This document shows positions 32,401-44,194 of a stretch of 64,000 nt of DNA, one piece after another. The notes beneath the pieces are model-generated. The model made no database searches and was not told the origin of the DNA. It saw nothing but the letters and a program-made list of their open reading frames with translations. Source of the DNA: Prionace glauca (lineage: Eukaryota > Chordata > Chondrichthyes > Carcharhiniformes > Carcharhinidae); assembly GCA_037974335.1 (NCBI GenBank), contig CM075733.1, positions 40,327,959 to 40,391,958 on the forward strand, in the 5' to 3' direction. Within the stretch, counting starts at the first letter, position 1; each line of letters opens with the position of its first letter. The position numbers and the translations under genes are program-made.

Positions 32401-33008
32401 GTGAATAAGAATTTTGGGGCACCTAATTCACAGAACAGTCAGCTTTGTGCAGTTGTGTCTGAGTTTTGTGTTTCTCATGAGGGAGAAGGGCAAGAGAAGT
32501 GCAATTTGCTTGGAAGCTCAGGACTGGCAAGGGTAGGTGGGTGGCAAGGTATGGAGCAATGGAGGAAAGATGAGCTTCGAGTTCAACTACATCTTTTCAA
32601 TTACCTTCACTGAGAGTGATCTTGACCAATATCCATTACAATGTTTGGAAGAGAGGGCCAGCTGAGCCTGCAAGTTCAGCCATGTCCCACAGAGTGACAA
32701 ATACAACACTGAACATTAATATGAGCATTCAATAAAGGGTGAACAAAAAAAACACATTGTTGCTTCTTCCACAATAAAGAAATGTCAGGTTCCCCTGTAA
32801 CTATCAATGCATCCAACAGCGAGATGTGCCAATGCATTTAGTTCTCTGACTGAGCTCTCAGCAAGCAATAATGAAACACACATTAAGAAAGTGAAACTAA
32901 TGTAATGACATATTTACAAGTGAAATTTAAATTTGAAAAAAACCCATGTCACCTTGTGCTCTCAGTAAGTCTTATGTTAATGACAATGGAGTTGACCAGG
33001 AAAGTTGT
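32401..33008. other. No recognised feature
   Basis: Short open frames only. Confidence 0.4.
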
Positions 33009-33540
33009 GGCCATTTTGATTTGATTTATTATTGTCATGTGCTGATATACAGAGAAAAATATTGTTTATTGCACAGTATGCAGACCAAGTATACTGTTCA
33101 TAGAAAAGGAAAGAGTGAAGAATGTAGCGTTACAGTCATAGCTAGGGTCCAGAGAAAGATCAACTTAATGTGAGGTCGGTCCATTCAAAAGTCTGTTGGC
33201 AGTAGGGAAGAAGCTGTCCTTGAGTCGGTTGGTACAAATTCCCAGACTTTTGTACCCTTTTCCCGACGTAAGTAGTGGGAAGAGAGTATGTTCGGGGTGT
33301 ATGGGCTCCTTGCTTATGTTGGCTGCTTTTCCAAGGCAACGGAAAGTGTAGACATTGTCAATGGATGTGAGACTGGTTTGCGTGATGGACTGGGCTGTGT
33401 TCACAACCCTTTATAGTTTCTTGTCGACTTGGTCAGAATAGGAGCCATACCAAGCTGTGATGATGATGTTGTGCTCTCTGGTTGACCAGAAGGTTCTTCT
33501 GTAGCCTGCTGGTACCTGCTGCATTGTCAGCTGACAGCAG
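33009..33540 (-). mobile_element. L2 LINE 3' end
   Basis: It opens at the left with TTGATTTGATTTATTATTGT, the reverse complement of the L2 AAATC-type tail. It continues as the antisense of the L2 3' region, with CCATTCAAAAGTCTGTTGGC and ATGGACTGGGCTGTGTTCAC matching 1560-1740 in reverse. Confidence 0.8.
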
Positions 33541-34220
33541 GTATCACCACAGAGAAGCATCCCCTGTTGCGTGGTAGCACATGTCGCCCATGCGCAGTGC
33601 TGGCACTTTAAATTTTAATTGTAGTCGTGTGGGAACAAGCAAAAAGCAAGAGAGCACATAAGACACTTCCTGTCCTGCTGTTGGAAAATGGTTAAAATTC
33701 TACCCACATCTTTAATCAAATATGATTGAATCACAATCTTTCTGTGACCTGCTATTGCAATTTGTTCATGGGACTACTTGAAGGAAATGGAGAATTGTTC
33801 AAAATGGCTATCAGTTATGTGTAGGGGACGTATGAGGTAGCAATCTGAATGGGTGAGTTGTTATGAAAGAACTGCATATGTTGAATTAGCAGCAAGTTAG
33901 GTAAATTACCTGTTTAGTCTTCAGCTCTAAGGTACTTGAACCAAGGACAAATCTGTTCCATAAACAGATTTAATTACATTTTAGTTTGCCACAATGTACT
34001 TTCTAACTAGGGCGGCAATCTACCCAACTTTACACAAGCTGCTCATTCCTTATCATCTACTGCACTCGACTCCAGCCACTGCTCTTCCCTTGTTGTATCG
34101 TGTTTTACAACAAACATCTAAATCACATGGGGTTACATACTAGTCAATATGTAAACACTCAGGTTCATTTCTGGAGAAACTGATTTGAAAAACTAAAAGA
34201 TTATCTTAAATTGGTCTCTG
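33541..34220. other. No recognised feature
   Basis: Unique-looking. Confidence 0.4.
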
Positions 34221-34860
34221 TTACCGAAAGGGTATGCAGAGCACTGGAGAAGGTGCAAAAAAAAAATTATGAGGTTATAATTTTTGGGAAAGGCTGATCA
34301 GCCATGAACTCTTTTCTTGAGACTCAAGTGGTTCGGGGCGCACCTATTGGAGGACTTTCAAACCATGAAAATACAATGGGGTAGATGTGGAGAAAATGTT
34401 TCCACTTATGGGAAAGTCATAACATCCAAAAGCCATAAATAAAATATAATCAGTAATAAATCCAAAAAGGAATTCAGAAGAGATGACCTTACTCAAGAAG
34501 TGGCTATGTGGAACCGTCTACAACATGGAGTAACTGAGGTGAATATCATTGCTGTATTTAAGGGGAAATGACTAAGTACATGAGGTAGAAAGAAACAGGA
34601 GATTTTGATCGGTTTATGATGTGGAGACGCTGGTGTTGGACTGGGGTGGGCACAGTAAGAAGTCTCACAACACCAGATTAAAGTTCAACAGGTTTATTTG
34701 GAATCACAAGCTTTTGGAGCATTGCTCCTTCACACGCAATTGATTTAGAAATTGTAGGGTGGGGGAGGGGGAAGCTCATTGGGAGCCAAAATGTCAGCAT
34801 CTATCTATTGGGCTGAATGGCCTTCTCTATGATGTACATTCTATGTAATTGAACCAACTA
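34221..34860 (+). mobile_element. Old CR1-like LINE 3' end with a nested repeat
   Basis: 34221-34610 reads as the degraded ORF2 C-terminal region (GAGAAGGTGCAAAAA, CTCAAGAAGTGGCTATGTGG). 34790-34860 gives the ending GGGCTGAATGGCCTTCTCTA..ACATTCTATG. Between them lies the interspersed block 34617-34740. Confidence 0.5.
34617..34740. repeat. Interspersed repeat (AGTCTCACAACACCAG family)
   Basis: The block GATGTGGAGACGCTGGTGTT..AGTCTCACAACACCAGATTA..CAGGTTTATTTGGAATCACA is one I recognise as very common in shark sequence. Its class is not known to me. Confidence 0.55.
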
Positions 34861-37100
34861 CAGTTTTACTGAGTGCAGCTCCAAAAGGAGGTACTATAGG
34901 AAGAAAGGTAACATAATTAATCCATGGCCTGAATGTTTAAAAAATGGCTGGGTATCGCTTCCCATCTCCAAACAGTTAGCAGGAAACACATCCCTAATGA
35001 CCCCTGGTCCCCTTCACATTTGATCGAGTGTTAAGTTTCCACAGGTGGGACATGCACTCCTCTCTTGAGAGGAAGCCCTCATCTCACAACAGCGCTGCAG
35101 TGGACAAAATAAGAAATGAAGGAGATCACCTGAGATGAAGTCTGGGCAGTGGAGGCCAGGTAATTTCAGGGAGAGCCTGAGGTTGTTGGGGGAGAGGGGA
35201 GATGCACAAAGTGGGTGATCGGGGTCTGGGAGGTCAGGAAAGAGAGATCTAGAGGCCACTGGATCTTAAGAGTTAAGGTCCAACTTCAGAAGGGGCTTCA
35301 GATGGAAATGCCCCATCCCCCTTTCCACCCAAGATGTAATGCTCTTGGTTTTCTGCCTTCTCCCACACAAGTTCAATCCTCCCTGCAGCCTAGAAATTGA
35401 GACTGGGCAGTGGCCAATAATTGGAGGAGGAAGTGAACCAGATGATTAGTATCTACTTTGGTGATGGGTGTTTCAATACCTTCCTTGGATCAGTTAATGA
35501 TCCAATGTGGGTGACATGGAGGGGTGGGGATGGGGGTAGCATGTAGTATTGAGAGCCATGGAATGGCCACGCACTCAGATGTCTACAGTTCAGTCAGGTG
35601 ATAATACAACACTGCAAAATATGGCTGGATGTTGAAGACAGTGGTCAAAGTGTGAGTTTATAACCGTCGGTCAAAATAACTAATCATAGCTAAATTCTAC
35701 TTGTGCCTCTAACAGGGGACAATGCTGGCCAGACAGTGGGTAGCTGGTGAGCTGCAGGAGCTTCACCTGTTCAGGGAGTGTTGAGGACCAGCAGGAAATC
35801 AGCTGGTTTCCACACTGAACCAGATGGCAAATCAGGTTTTAGGCCAGAGATCTTCTGGGCTGGGTACAGCAAGAAGAGTGAATGCTTTAAGGATCGCTGG
35901 GCCTCTCAACAGCTGGTACGATACACAAAACACAAGATTCAGCCTCATTTAAATCTGAATTGTTCATTTGGCTGATATATTTTGGAGCCATCAGCTGTTT
36001 GATGTGTGTGACCTGAATGACTAGAAGTTACTTTTACCAACGTCCTGTCTAATGCAACCGGTACAGTTCAGCCATCTTAGATCATAATGTGACATTTAAA
36101 GGGCTACATTGGCTATATGTGGGGGGAAGAAAACGGTAGCTGTGAGTTGAATTCTCCCCTTAATGTTCCTGAAAATGACCAGGAATGTTCGTAATGAAAA
36201 TTATACAGTACAAAATGATAATTAGTTTAATCTTGATTATGAATTCTAACCTATTATAACAATGTTGACAAATTAAAAACAAAATTATATCTCACTAAGC
36301 TGAAGCCAAATGTCTCCTCATCTGATAATTTTAAACTGTATTTCATTCCTGAGTTCAATGATTTATATGAAGGCTGGAAGCAGTTTTGTTTAATCTCACC
36401 AACTTACTTTGCTTGTCCTGTAATTCTGGCTTAATCATCAAACTTTTGTGTGGATTTATGGCATGTACACTTCTGTGTACATATTTAAAATTCACAAGGA
36501 GATATTTTTCTGGGATGACAGAAAGGTCACCTCTTGGGTTCAACACTTGCCACTCCACATCCCTACAGAACTGGTGTCTAAACATTGTGCAGTCTTTAAT
36601 CAACTGGTAAATTTTCTCACCAATGTTTACACTGGCAACTGAACTTATATTCAGCATTGCATTCGTAACAGCATAAAGTGTTATGTATAAATAAGGCTGC
36701 AGAGTTGCTCAATAAAGCATTTTAAAAGCTATGTTAGTAGATTTCCTGTGATATTCCACACAGATCAAGGTTACGGAGCTGAGAGTGGAGCAAACAAGTG
36801 GTGAGAAAGGTACCGCTGGTGAATACAACACAGAGATAGTGAATTGCAGCCTATTTCCAGGTGGAAACTTGGTCATTGCTGCTGATGCTGCCTACTACAG
36901 GGGAGAGCAAGAAGAGGAGGTAGCAAAACAAAAGGTCGTAACAGAGGCGGAGAGCCAAGGAGCAAGCAGGAAGCTGACTGGTGTTATGTTGCTATGGCAA
37001 TTTGATTAGCTTGTAGTATCACACTTAGCATGGAAAAGTCGGCAACATTACAAGCTCATTGATACACTGGCATGTTACCACAATCTGCAGGCATGAGGTA
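34861..37100. other. No gene or element recognised
   Basis: 2.2 kb. A frame at 36785-37009 (74 codons) has coding-like composition and an AG before it, but no homology I know and no donor that fixes it as an exon. Confidence 0.4.
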
Positions 37101-37109
37101 TTTATTATC

Positions 37110-37330
37110 ATAAAATGATACAGGTTAACAGATGCCATTCATCCTATTGCACTTGTGCCACCTCTTTGGCAGACCTTTCCAATTAATTCAACTTACCTCC
37201 ACTTTTTCCAGTACTCTATAGTTTGTTTCCCTTTTAAAACATGTGTAGAATCCTATTATCTATATCTGCTTCCACCATTCTTTTGCCAATTACCTATAAT
37301 TTGTGCCTTCTTACTAATCCTCCAGCAATA
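37110..37330 (-). mobile_element. Possible old LINE 3' fragment
   Basis: Plus-strand landmarks TGCACTTGTGCCACCTCTTTGGCA, CTTTTAAAACATG and CTGCTTCCACCATTC resemble, antisense, the 3' part of CR1-type copies. Weak. Confidence 0.4.
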
Positions 37331-37860
37331 GTTGTTCCCTTTCTCTAATCTTTTCCAGCCCCATAACTCTCCAGGATATCTGCACTCCTCTAATTCTGAT
37401 CTCTCAAACATCCCTGAAAGGGTTGCCAAACATTCTGAAAAGGATGGAAGGTCCCTCAGAATCAGCTTCATTCTCCCAATGGCCAAACAAAGCATTCTGT
37501 CAGCCATTGACCAGCCAATCACAGTCTGGGCTTGCGTACCACCTGACCTGCCCTAAGTCAGGAACCTACTTGTCCACCAATGGAAAAGTTGCATTGAGAG
37601 AGGCCACTCGATGGAAAAAGCCAATATAGCCTCCATACCAAGTGATCAGTGCTCCAATCAGTTGAGGAGTTGTCCACTTGGGCTGCAGAGCTGGAGGAAA
37701 GGGCACTGATTATGATCCAAGATTAGGCTTAGCTGAGACTGGGTAGATGTTGATATAGTGAGCAATTAGTGTTATTAATTAGTGTTAATTAAATTGGTGG
37801 TGGTCTTTTGGGTGGGTCAAACCAAGTAAACAAACTTAAATTACGTTCAGACAAAGAAAA
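37331..37860. other. No recognised feature
   Basis: No motif-bearing frame. Confidence 0.4.
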
Positions 37861-37869
37861 AGGGGGCAG

Positions 37870-38215
37870 CTCCCCAAAAGGAGGGGGAATGGCCCGAACA
37901 GAAACAAAAGGTACAAAGGAAACTTAAGACACGTCAAATCAAAATGTGATTATCGGGGTCTATAAGGCACCTCAGCCCCTGCGGTGCCCAACGGGCATGG
38001 AAGGCCTCGACAGTGCCCGCAGATACCGCGTGCTCCCTCTCCAGGGACATCCAGCTGCGAACGTAGCCGTGGTAGAGGGGCAAGTAAATTGGTGGTAGAT
38101 GAGTAGATTGGGGTCCGCTACGGATTCGCATACCCCACGAGAGTAACTGACAGGGAGAGGAATTGTTCCAACTAAGTTGTGGAATTTAGTGGAGACAGGT
38201 TCATTCCCCCTCACT
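37870..38215 (-). other. CpG-containing GC-rich segment of unknown origin
   Basis: A compact GC-rich stretch in AT-rich surroundings. On the minus strand it holds an open stretch of about 65 codons (38131-37934) reading YVRSWMSLEREHAVSAG and then TVEAFHARWAPQG, with CpG-rich codons. I do not recognise the family. It could be a retrocopy or an unclassified repeat. The right limit is arbitrary. Confidence 0.35.
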
Positions 38216-38416
38216 CAGTGACACAGGCTTTTCTCAAGCTTCATATGCTCGTACCATACCACTGACATTCCATGACATCACCTCTGCTAGCTTCCCAGGA
38301 CTTCACTTCCATGGATATGTCCCATAAGATGACAAGCCAGAGTTGGTAATGCTAATGTCTGATTTTAAGTGTTGCATCATTGGTGGCTATGGCCTTCAGC
38401 TACCCTTAGCTTTGGA
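38216..38416. other. Unassigned
   Basis: No feature. Confidence 0.4.
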
Positions 38417-39128
38417 TGGGAAGACGATGGCCTAGTGGTATTATCACTAGACTATTAATCCGGAAACTCAGATAATGGGTTCAAATCCCACCATGCCAAA
38501 TGGTGAACTTTGAATTCAATAAAAAATATCTGGAATTAAGAATCTATTGACCAAGAAACCATTGTTGTAAAAACCCATCTGGTTCACTAATATCCTTTAG
38601 TGTAGAAAATCTGCCATCCTTAACTGGTCTAGAACCCTACAGAATGTAGTACATAGAACCCTACAGTGCAGAAACAGGCCCTTCAGCCCATCGAGTCTGC
38701 ACCGAACACAATCCCACCCAGACCCTATCCCCATATCCCTACACATTTACCTGCTAATCTCTCTAACCTACACATCCCAGGACACTAAGGGGCAATTTTA
38801 GCATAGCCAATGAACCTAACCCGCACATCTTTGGACTGTGGGAGGAAACCGGAACACCCGGAGAAAACCCACGCAGACACGAGGAGAATGTGCAAACTCC
38901 ACACAGGCAGTGACCCGAGCCGGGAATCGAACCCAGGACCCTGGAGCTGTGAAGCAGCAGTGCTAACCAGTGTGCTACCGTGCCGCCCATGTCTGGCCGC
39001 ACATGTCTGGCCGACATGTGACTCCAGAGCCACAGCAATGTAGTGCTGTGCTTAATTGCCCTTGGGCAAATAGGGATGGGCACTAAATGCTGGCCAGTCA
39101 GCAATGTCCATGTCCCATGAATGAAAAA
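38417..39128 (+). mobile_element. HE1-type SINE split by a V-type SINE
   Basis: Left part (38417-38630): tRNA-like head GATGGCCTAGTGGTATTATC, B box GGTTCAAATCCC, AACCCATCTGGTTCACTAAT. Right part (38992-39128): CATGTGACTCCAGAGCCACA, GGGATGGGCACTAAATGCTG, and an A-rich end. The insertion point carries a tandem copy of ACATGTCTGGCCG. Confidence 0.8.
38631..38991 (-). mobile_element. V-type SINE inside the HE1-type SINE
   Basis: Well preserved reversed copy: AGAACCCTACAGTGCAGAAA at the left, GGTTCGATTCCCGGCTCGGG (reverse complement) and head GGTAGCACACTGG at the right. The tail is duplicated (two AGAACCCTACAG blocks). Closely similar to 27577 and 57383. Confidence 0.88.
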
Positions 39129-39129
39129 G

Positions 39130-39275
39130 AAATCCTTCTTAAAGCTTACCTCTTTGACCAAGCTTTTGGCTATCTGTTTTATTTGACTTGATGCCAAATT
39201 TTGCTTCAAAGTTTCTATGAAGTGCCATTCATTACTTTAAAGATGCTACATAAACACAAGTTGTTGCTGTTGTAC
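39130..39275 (+). mobile_element. LINE 3' end with GTTGTTGCTGTTG tail
   Basis: AAAGCTTACCTCTTTGACCA, AAGCTTTTGGCTATCTG, ATGCTACATAAACACAAGTTG: the 3' end of the LINE also seen in reverse at 61150-61550. Confidence 0.65.
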
Positions 39276-40041
39276 CTTGTAGCCAGGAATATTATGTTCC
39301 CTTTCCCCTTCTAGCCCAGGTATTTGGTATTACCACTATGTCTAAGCCCCAGGGAGCAACTTGCAATTGAGCCTGCAGTTCACTAAGTTTATTTACCACA
39401 CACCATGCATCTGTCTACAAGCACATCCAACCCATCTCTGATAGCTCTGCATTTGTTGTCATCACAAAACTGAATGGAAAACAGCCTCAGCTTCTATCTA
39501 TACTAATGCATGCCCACTGAATAAAACTGATGTAAAACAAATTTATCATCGTAACATTGATGCATTTGTGAATTAAATATTACTTGTCTGGTCCAGTCAC
39601 TAAATTACAGGTTGCAGTAATCAACACCAGCTTGTAAAGAATAGAACAAACCCATTATGGTTTAATCCATATCTCTTTCCAAGTAATTAATAGTCTCTGT
39701 CAATTAAGTTATCTGCCAGCAATACCTGTGATGAGGACAATCTCTAGCATGTGCCTGGAGCACTGAAAACCTGGAAAGTCAATGGCAGGAGTTCCAAAAT
39801 ATCACAGACATACTGATAATAGCAAGTACCTTGGCTTAAAGCAGAGGAGGGAGGACCTTAACATTCCTATCTACAAGGTACAGCAACAATGTGTATTCCA
39901 TACAAGTGACAGAGGTCTTGGCAATGACACAGGCTGAAAAGTCAGCAAAAGAAGAAATATGCATGAAGCTTAGTTGCTGCCATTTACATAAAACCGTTAT
40001 GGGGATAAATGTTGAGCAGTTCATATTTCGGGCACAGGCAT
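39276..40041. other. No recognised feature
   Basis: AT-rich. Confidence 0.4.
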
Positions 40042-40251
40042 GGGCCAAGATTCTCCAGCCTCCCAGCTGCACGGTTCCTGCTGGTGGGAGGTGGCAGGTT
40101 ATTTGCTAGCAGTGGGATTCTCTGATCCCGCCACTGCCAATCGGAATTCCCATTGATGTTACCCCACGCCGGCGGGAAATGCGTGGGCAGGGGTGCACTG
40201 CTGGCAGAACCAGAAAATCCCGCCGGCATAAATGGTCAGAGAATTCCGGCC
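40042..40251. mobile_element. MITE-like element
   Basis: Ends GGGCCAAGATTCTCCAGCC and, reverse complemented, TGGCCGGAATTCTCTGACC. The GC-rich interior has internal palindromes (GGCGGGAA, TCCCGCCGGC). About 210 bp, non-coding. Confidence 0.6.
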
Positions 40252-40567
40252 AGAGGGTTCAGAGTCATGTCAGCAACTCCCGTTGGCCTGTAATGACTAC
40301 ATTCATTCCAATATAGTCACAATTTTAACCCCAGATGAACTGGATGAACAGCCCTTTCGAAGACAAATGTTCATTAGGATTGCAAGCTGGATAACTTTTT
40401 CAAAAACACAAAAAGTGAAACTTTGTTGAGAGCTATTATCAGTTAATTGTGGGCTTAAAAACATATTTCCATACAGTACAAATTCAATGGTTAAAAACTG
40501 TTTAACATTCTTATTACCCTGAAGTCGGGTTTAAATCATCTCTCCTTATCTAAGTTGCAACACCTAA
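40252..40567. other. No recognised feature
   Basis: No open frame with a motif. Confidence 0.4.
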
Positions 40568-40872
40568 AAAGTTTTTTTTAGTTTATTTATTAGTGTCACA
40601 AGTAGGTTTATATTAACACCGCAATGAACTTATTGTGAAAATCCCCTGGTCATCACACTCTGACGCCTGTTTAGTTACACTGAGGGATAATTTAGCGTGG
40701 CCAATGCACCAAGCGTGTCTTTCAGACTGTGGGAGGAAACCGGAACACCCAAAGGAAACCCACGTGGACGCGGGAGAAGGTGCAGACACTGCGCAGACTG
40801 CAACCTAAGCCGGGAATCGAACCCGGGTCTCTGGCACTGTGAGGCAGCAGTGCTCACCACTGTGCCTGCCAC
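40568..40872 (-). mobile_element. V-type SINE with GTGACACTAATAAA tail
   Basis: Reversed, complete: TTTATTTATTAGTGTCACAA at the left, body CTGTGGGAGGAAACCGGAAC, tRNA-like head at the right (GGGAATCGAACCCGGG, GCAGTGCTCACCACTGTGCC). Confidence 0.88.
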
Positions 40873-41399
40873 TGAAGAATTCAATTTATCTAGATTAAAA
40901 ATGATGGCTCTCTAACTATTATAGTCATGGTGATAAAGAGTGTACTTACATCGTGAACTCTATGCAAACTGTTACATTTTTCAATGAGATTTTAACTTAG
41001 TTTTGCTGCATGGCATCTAATCTTTATTGCCAGCTATTCAAACATAACCTGCACAAACCCAATTTAAAAAAAAAGTTTTTAATTTCATGTTTTGGAGATA
41101 AATCAAACATAGGAGGTCATTTAAATAAGTTGTAGCATCAAATCTAAATTATTTGGCTGACCACGTTCAAATCATTTTAAACACTAATCATTGAAATTAT
41201 CAAGCAGATTGTTTGCAGTGGACATTAGTTGCCAGCATTCCTGAGTTTATACCTGAACCAGATGCTGCCAAATTTGTCACTAACCAACTTGTGAGTACAC
41301 CAAGACACTTAATACTTAACAAATTGGGTTACTGATCTCACTTTTGTCTCCATCACAAGGCCACCGCTAATGAAAATGCTGAGTTTGGGGACAGTACCT
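40873..41399. other. No recognised feature
   Basis: AT-rich. Confidence 0.4.
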
Positions 41400-42600
41400 C
41401 AGCCTACCACTTGAGATTGCAGCACATAACTGGTAAATGCACAAAAAAGCTAGGTGGAAATGTGAGCTATAAGGAGGACACAAAGGGGCTGCAGAGAGAC
41501 ATAGATAGGATAAGTGAGTGGGGAAAAAAGTGGCAGATGGAGCGTAACATGGGGAAGGGTGCAGTTATACACTTTGGATGTAAGAATGGAAAAGCAGGAT
41601 TTTTTTAATGAAAACGGCGTAAAACTTGTGAATGACAGTTAGAGGGATTTGGGTGTACTTGTACAAAGAACACAAATTTAGCAGGCAGGTACTGCAAGTG
41701 ATTTGGAAGGCAAATGAAATGTTAGTCTTTGTTGCCATGGGATTGGAACACAAGAGTAAGGAAGTCTTGCTTCAGTCATATCTACATTATTGAGACCATA
41801 CCTGGAATACTGTGCGCTGTTTTGGTGCCTATATTTAAGGAAGGCTATGCTTGCATTGGAGGCACTTTAACAAAGGTTCACTGGATTGGTTCCTGAGATG
41901 AGAGGTTGAATGAATTGTTCTCTGAAATTTAAGAAAATGAGAGGTGATTTCATTGAAACAAGAGGAGAGCTTGTTTCAAAAAGTTGGGGAATCTACTCCA
42001 CAGAGGCACAGTCTGAGGATAATTAGGCTATCACTTGGGACCAAGATGAGAAGTCTCTTCATTCAGAGGGTTGCACATTTGTGGAATTTTCTACCGCAAA
42101 GGTTGTGGATTTTGCATTGTTTAAAGTTTGGTTTAAAGTTTATGTAATAGTCTTACAAGTAGGCTTACATTAACACTGCAATGAAGTTACTGTGAAAATC
42201 CCCTAGTTGCCACCTGTTCGGGTACACGGAGGGAGAATTTAGCATTGCTAATGTACCTAACCAGCATGTCTTTCAGACTGTGGGAGGAAACTGAAGCACC
42301 CAGAGGAAATCCATACAGATATGGGGAGAATGTGCAGACTCCACACAGACAGTGACCCAAGCCAGGAATCAAACTCAGGACCCTGGCACTGAGAGGCAGG
42401 AGCGATAACCACAGCACCACTTAATACTTGCAGAGTTGAGATGGGCAGATTTTTTGGTCTTTTAGTGAATTAAGGGATGGGGGAAATGGATGGGGAAATG
42501 GGAGTTGAGGCTGAAGATCAGCCATGATCATATTGAATGGTGGAGCAGGCTCAGGGAGGCTGTGTGGTCTTCGCTTCCTTTTTCTTATGTAAAATGGATT
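41400..42600 (+). mobile_element. CR1-like LINE 3' region split by a SINE
   Basis: The left part gives KGLQRDIDRISEWGKKWQME and GAVIHFGCKNGKAGF, then a degraded thumb (ACAAAGGTTCACTGGATTGG) and C-terminus (TTCAGAGGGTTGCACATTTG). It is interrupted at 42121-42425. The right part (42430-42600) is the ending AGATCAGCCATGATCATATT..CTTTTTCTTATG, as at 6950-7080. Confidence 0.75.
42121..42425 (-). mobile_element. V-type SINE with GTGACACTAATAAA tail
   Basis: Reversed copy: GTAGGCTTACATTAACACTG at the left and a degraded tRNA head at the right. GTTTAAAGTTT is repeated at the left junction. Confidence 0.85.
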
Positions 42601-42999
42601 CCAACTGGAGGAAGAGGCACTCTCCCAATAACACAGTTATTTTTGTTTTGTGTTGAGCAGTACACACTATTCTCAGACATCAGGAATGGGCCATGGGTCA
42701 GTAACAAAGTGAATAGCAATGCTCAGGCATACACAATTATTTATTTGTTGGGCTGCTGCTGTGGAATCCAGCAGACAGCATAAAAGGAATGGATTTGACT
42801 GTCGTGGCAGCCTTGGGTCATAATTCCAATGAAGCTGTTTTACAATATAAAGTGGATAGTCTTCTTCAACTACATTCGGCACACACATCTGATGTCAGCA
42901 GGGGAGTAGTTGTAAATCAACAACAGTAACTTTATCATAGTGCAACGTAACTGGCTATTTTAACTGTGGTAGTGCACGTTAATTAAGAATTAGGAGGAA
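42601..42999. other. No recognised feature
   Basis: Unique-looking. Confidence 0.4.
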
Positions 43000-43480
43000 T
43001 AGGCCATAGAGCCCCTTAAATCTCCTTCGCCATTCCACAACACCATGGCTGATCATTTGGCCTCGACTCCACTCTCCTATCTGATTCCAGGCTCCAAAAA
43101 ATATAAATTGCCCTTAAAAGATACTCAATGATTGAGCACCCAGTACCCTCTCTGGGATTGGGCATTTTAAAGATTCACAAACTTGAGTGAAAAAATTCTT
43201 TGAGTCTGTCTTAAATGATTTTATATTATCCCGAGACTGAGATACCGTTTCTGCAAGTTGGAATGTCTAGAATTCAGTCTCTCAACATTTACAAAGAACA
43301 AAGTACAGCACAAGCTTGTGCCAACCATGATGCCCAAACTAAACTAAAAAAACTTGCCCTTCACTTGATCCATATTCCTCTATTCCCTCCCTATTCATGA
43401 ATGCATGCTGAAGCCTCTTAAATGTTGCTAATGTGCTTGTGTCTATCACCTCCTCGGGTACTTATTATATTAAGTCCCTT
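43000..43480 (-). mobile_element. Two CR1-like LINE 3' ends, antisense
   Basis: 43000-43270 is the antisense of a CR1-like ending (AATAGGCCATAGAGCCCCTT, ACACCATGGCTGATCATTTG). 43290-43480 begins with ACAAAGAACAAAGTACAGCA, the TTCTTTG-tail CR1 subfamily, followed by TGTGCCAACCATGATGCCCA. Confidence 0.6.
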
Positions 43481-44028
43481 CAGAATTTCCTGTGTTTTGG
43501 GAGGCTGATGGAGGCAGGAGGTATGCAATTTCCTGGCTTGTTTGCCAATTTGCAGGCACCATCCTGCCCCAGAGTTAATTTTAGCAAGGCAGTAATCCAG
43601 TTGAGATAAGCCCCTTTCCTGCATGGACTGGAATTTTACAGTTGGCAGGAGAACCCCAGGGAGCAGCTGAAGCACAGCCAGGTAAACAAGGTGGCCTTCT
43701 GGCAAGAGGTATTGTGGACCATGTTTCGCCCCAACTATTTAGCTTTTAGGCGCTCAGTTCATCGGAACATTTCCACAGCTACTAATCTGTTCAACCCCAC
43801 CCTCACCATCTTTGATGCCGTAGACCCTTTAAAATAATTACTATGCCAAATTGAACTGGTAAGGCAGACAAATGATATAGCCATTCATTGCCAGGTCTGG
43901 CTGGACCACATGGAACATCAGGTCCCGCTCGCGACCACTAAAACTGCTCATTATTCTAGGATCAACCTAGAATACATAGCTTTAACCCCCGTTTTCCATT
44001 CCCCACTGCAAATCTATTTCTTCAACAT
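43481..44028. other. No recognised feature
   Basis: No supported element. Confidence 0.4.
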
Positions 44029-44120
44029 GTATGGCAGCACGGTAGCACACTGGTTAGTCCTGCTGCTTCATAACTCCAGGGTCCTAGGTTTCTTTCCTCT
44101 CTCAGGTCACTGTCTGAAAT
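44029..44120 (+). mobile_element. V-type SINE head fragment
   Basis: tRNA-like head only: GGCAGCACGGTAGCACACTG and CTCCAGGGTCCTAGGTTTC, ending CAGGTCACTGTCTG. Confidence 0.7.
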
Positions 44121-44194
44121 AGCTATTATCAAAGTCACAGCGACATTCAATATGACTGTGATAAAGTTAAACCTTTTTTTAATTTACAAATTGT

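Noticed and set aside
36680-36725. TATAAATA box followed by AATAAA, suggesting a solo long terminal repeat
   Set aside because: No second copy, no matching terminal dinucleotides, no target duplication and no retroviral coding sequence found.
36785-37009. Possible host exon (EEEVAKQKVVTEAESQGASR)
   Set aside because: Acceptor-like AG upstream, but no family resemblance and the frame runs to a stop without a clear donor. Left as unassigned.
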